The notes below the pieces were generated by a model, which saw only the letters and a program-made list of their open reading frames with translations, had not been told where the DNA came from and ran no database searches. Of a DNA stretch of 64,000 nt, positions 63,427 through 64,000 are shown piece by piece. The number at the start of each line of letters is the position of its first letter. Position 1 is the first letter of the stretch. The translations under genes were made by a program, and so were the position numbers. This stretch comes from Planosporangium mesophilum (GTDB lineage Bacteria; Actinomycetota; Actinomycetes; Mycobacteriales; Micromonosporaceae): the NCBI RefSeq assembly GCF_016863255.1, contig NZ_BOON01000005.1:62001-126000 (forward strand), written 5' to 3'.

Positions 63427-64000
63427 TCAATACGCCCGGTTGTGCCACTTTTCCAGCACTTTGACCTCATCATACGGGCTGAGTCCGTCCTCCCCCGGCG
63501 GCCTGGCCACGCCGCCCAGCCAGCCCAGAGTGTCGCGGGCGGTGTCCGCCACATCCCGGGTGCTCAGGCCGGCTTCGAACGAGGCGGAGACGTCGCGGGC
63601 GAGGAAACCGGCGTACTCCGGCAGCGGCAGCCACAGCGGCAGCGAGCCCTCGCCCATCCAGGGTTGTACCCCCTGCTCCAACAGGAACTCCTGGTCGACC
63701 CAGGTGAACCGCACCGGGGTGGCGACGCCCGCCGCGACGTGGGTCAGGAAGTGCTCGCGCGACACCGGGGCGCCGGTACCGTCGTACACCCCGGCGAGGC
63801 GGGTCTCGGCGGCCCGTACCAACCAGTCGGCCAGGTCCCGGACGTCGACGTACTGCACCAGGTCGCCGGGCTCACCGGGGGCGAGCACCTCGCCGCCGCG
63901 GGCGAGCCGGGAGACCCAGTACCCGAAGCGGTTGGTCTCGTCCTCCGGTCCAATGATCAACCCGGCCCGGCAGACGAACACCCGATCGGCGCCGAACCCC
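63427..64000 (-). CDS. NAD-dependent epimerase/dehydratase-like (SDR), N-terminus beyond window
   Basis: The C-terminal 190 or so residues of an extended SDR. It opens with GADRVFVCRAGLIIGPEDETNRFGYWV and has the RPGLIVGP-like strand, YVDVRDLADWLV and VYDGTGAPVSREHFLTHVA, typical of the isoflavone-reductase-like/NAD(P)-binding SDR group (atypical epimerases). The nucleotide-binding GxxGxxG and YxxxK are outside the window, so cofactor and activity cannot be stated. Confidence 0.8.
   Translation of the reverse strand, partial: GFGADRVFVCRAGLIIGPEDETNRFGYWVSRLARGGEVLAPGEPGDLVQYVDVRDLADWLVRAAETRLAGVYDGTGAPVSREHFLTHVAAGVATPVRFTWVDQEFLLEQGVQPWMGEGSLPLWLPLPEYAGFLARDVSASFEAGLSTRDVADTARDTLGWLGGVARPPGEDGLSPYDEVKVLEKWHNRAY

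Overview
The window is about 64 kb of very GC-rich actinobacterial chromosome. The wall-associated secreted proteins, a cytochrome bd operon with fused-style cydDC, a HrdB/SigB-type sigma factor, a mycosin with WXG100-like partners, a c-di-AMP (ydaO) riboswitch ahead of an NlpC/P60 hydrolase, and the style of the terminators all fit Micromonosporaceae (Micromonospora, Actinoplanes and relatives). That genus-level statement is an inference. Most genes have strong Shine-Dalgarno sites or ATGA/GTGA overlaps, which helped to place the starts.

Layout. 1-4380: sugar-acid and PQQ region: the end of an IlvD/Edd-type dehydratase, a FadR-type GntR regulator, pqqA, a C-terminal stub of pqqB, pqqC, pqqD, pqqE, and uronate dehydrogenase. 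4447-10725 (minus strand): a Ser/Thr kinase followed by a response regulator, a His/Gly-rich membrane-anchored protein and a histidine kinase; upstream lie a His/Gly-rich exported protein, an ABC exporter and an unrecorded 45-residue peptide gene. 11243-15767: an exopolysaccharide operon (short LPVTG protein, processive GT2, UDP-GlcNAc 2-epimerase, DUF2334 deacetylase). 16339-19086: a membrane GGDEF-EAL protein. 19204-25048: cydABDC, followed by phosphoketolase. 27493-29067: a mechanosensitive-type membrane protein with a long charged helix. 29141-32977: a CRP-like operator, two tandem copies of a structured RNA-like element closed by a conserved stem, a terminator, then a REC-PP2C / CHASE3 histidine kinase / REC signalling operon. 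33058-39667 (minus): M20 and M48 peptidases, a uridine-kinase-like protein, cobQ, cobD, and an SSB paralogue. 39855-41314: a lipase-like hydrolase and a DUF1444-like protein. 41538-44694: tRNA-Arg(TCT) followed by a DNA methyltransferase, a phage-type small protein and a GH25 endolysin with an apparent frameshift, read here as a prophage remnant. 44818-50391: P450, GH13 enzyme, CAP protein, PP2C phosphatase, S1 protease. 50639-56686: DksA-type zinc protein, GAF-PAS-GGDEF cyclase, response regulator, hybrid histidine kinase, EAL-DICT protein. 57033-62078: c-di-AMP riboswitch plus NlpC/P60 hydrolase, a trans-aconitate-type methyltransferase, and a WXG100-like/mycosin trio. 62149-64000: a group 2 sigma factor and a truncated SDR protein.

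How it works together. Three c-di-GMP enzymes (two with GGDEF, two with EAL) share the window with an exopolysaccharide operon, so c-di-GMP control of surface polymer is plausible though nothing here proves it. Cell-wall remodelling is under c-di-AMP control through the riboswitch. Several PP2C phosphatases, histidine kinases and stand-alone REC proteins make this a signalling-rich region.

The most notable items are the PQQ cluster that has lost almost all of pqqB, the tandem structured element at 29193-29467 with terminator and CRP-like site, the small peptide gene beside the exporter at 8117-8254, the RBS-pairing segment in the c-di-AMP riboswitch, GATC-ended perfect palindromes (one inside the cydC reading frame), and the decayed phage lysis module at the tRNA-Arg gene.
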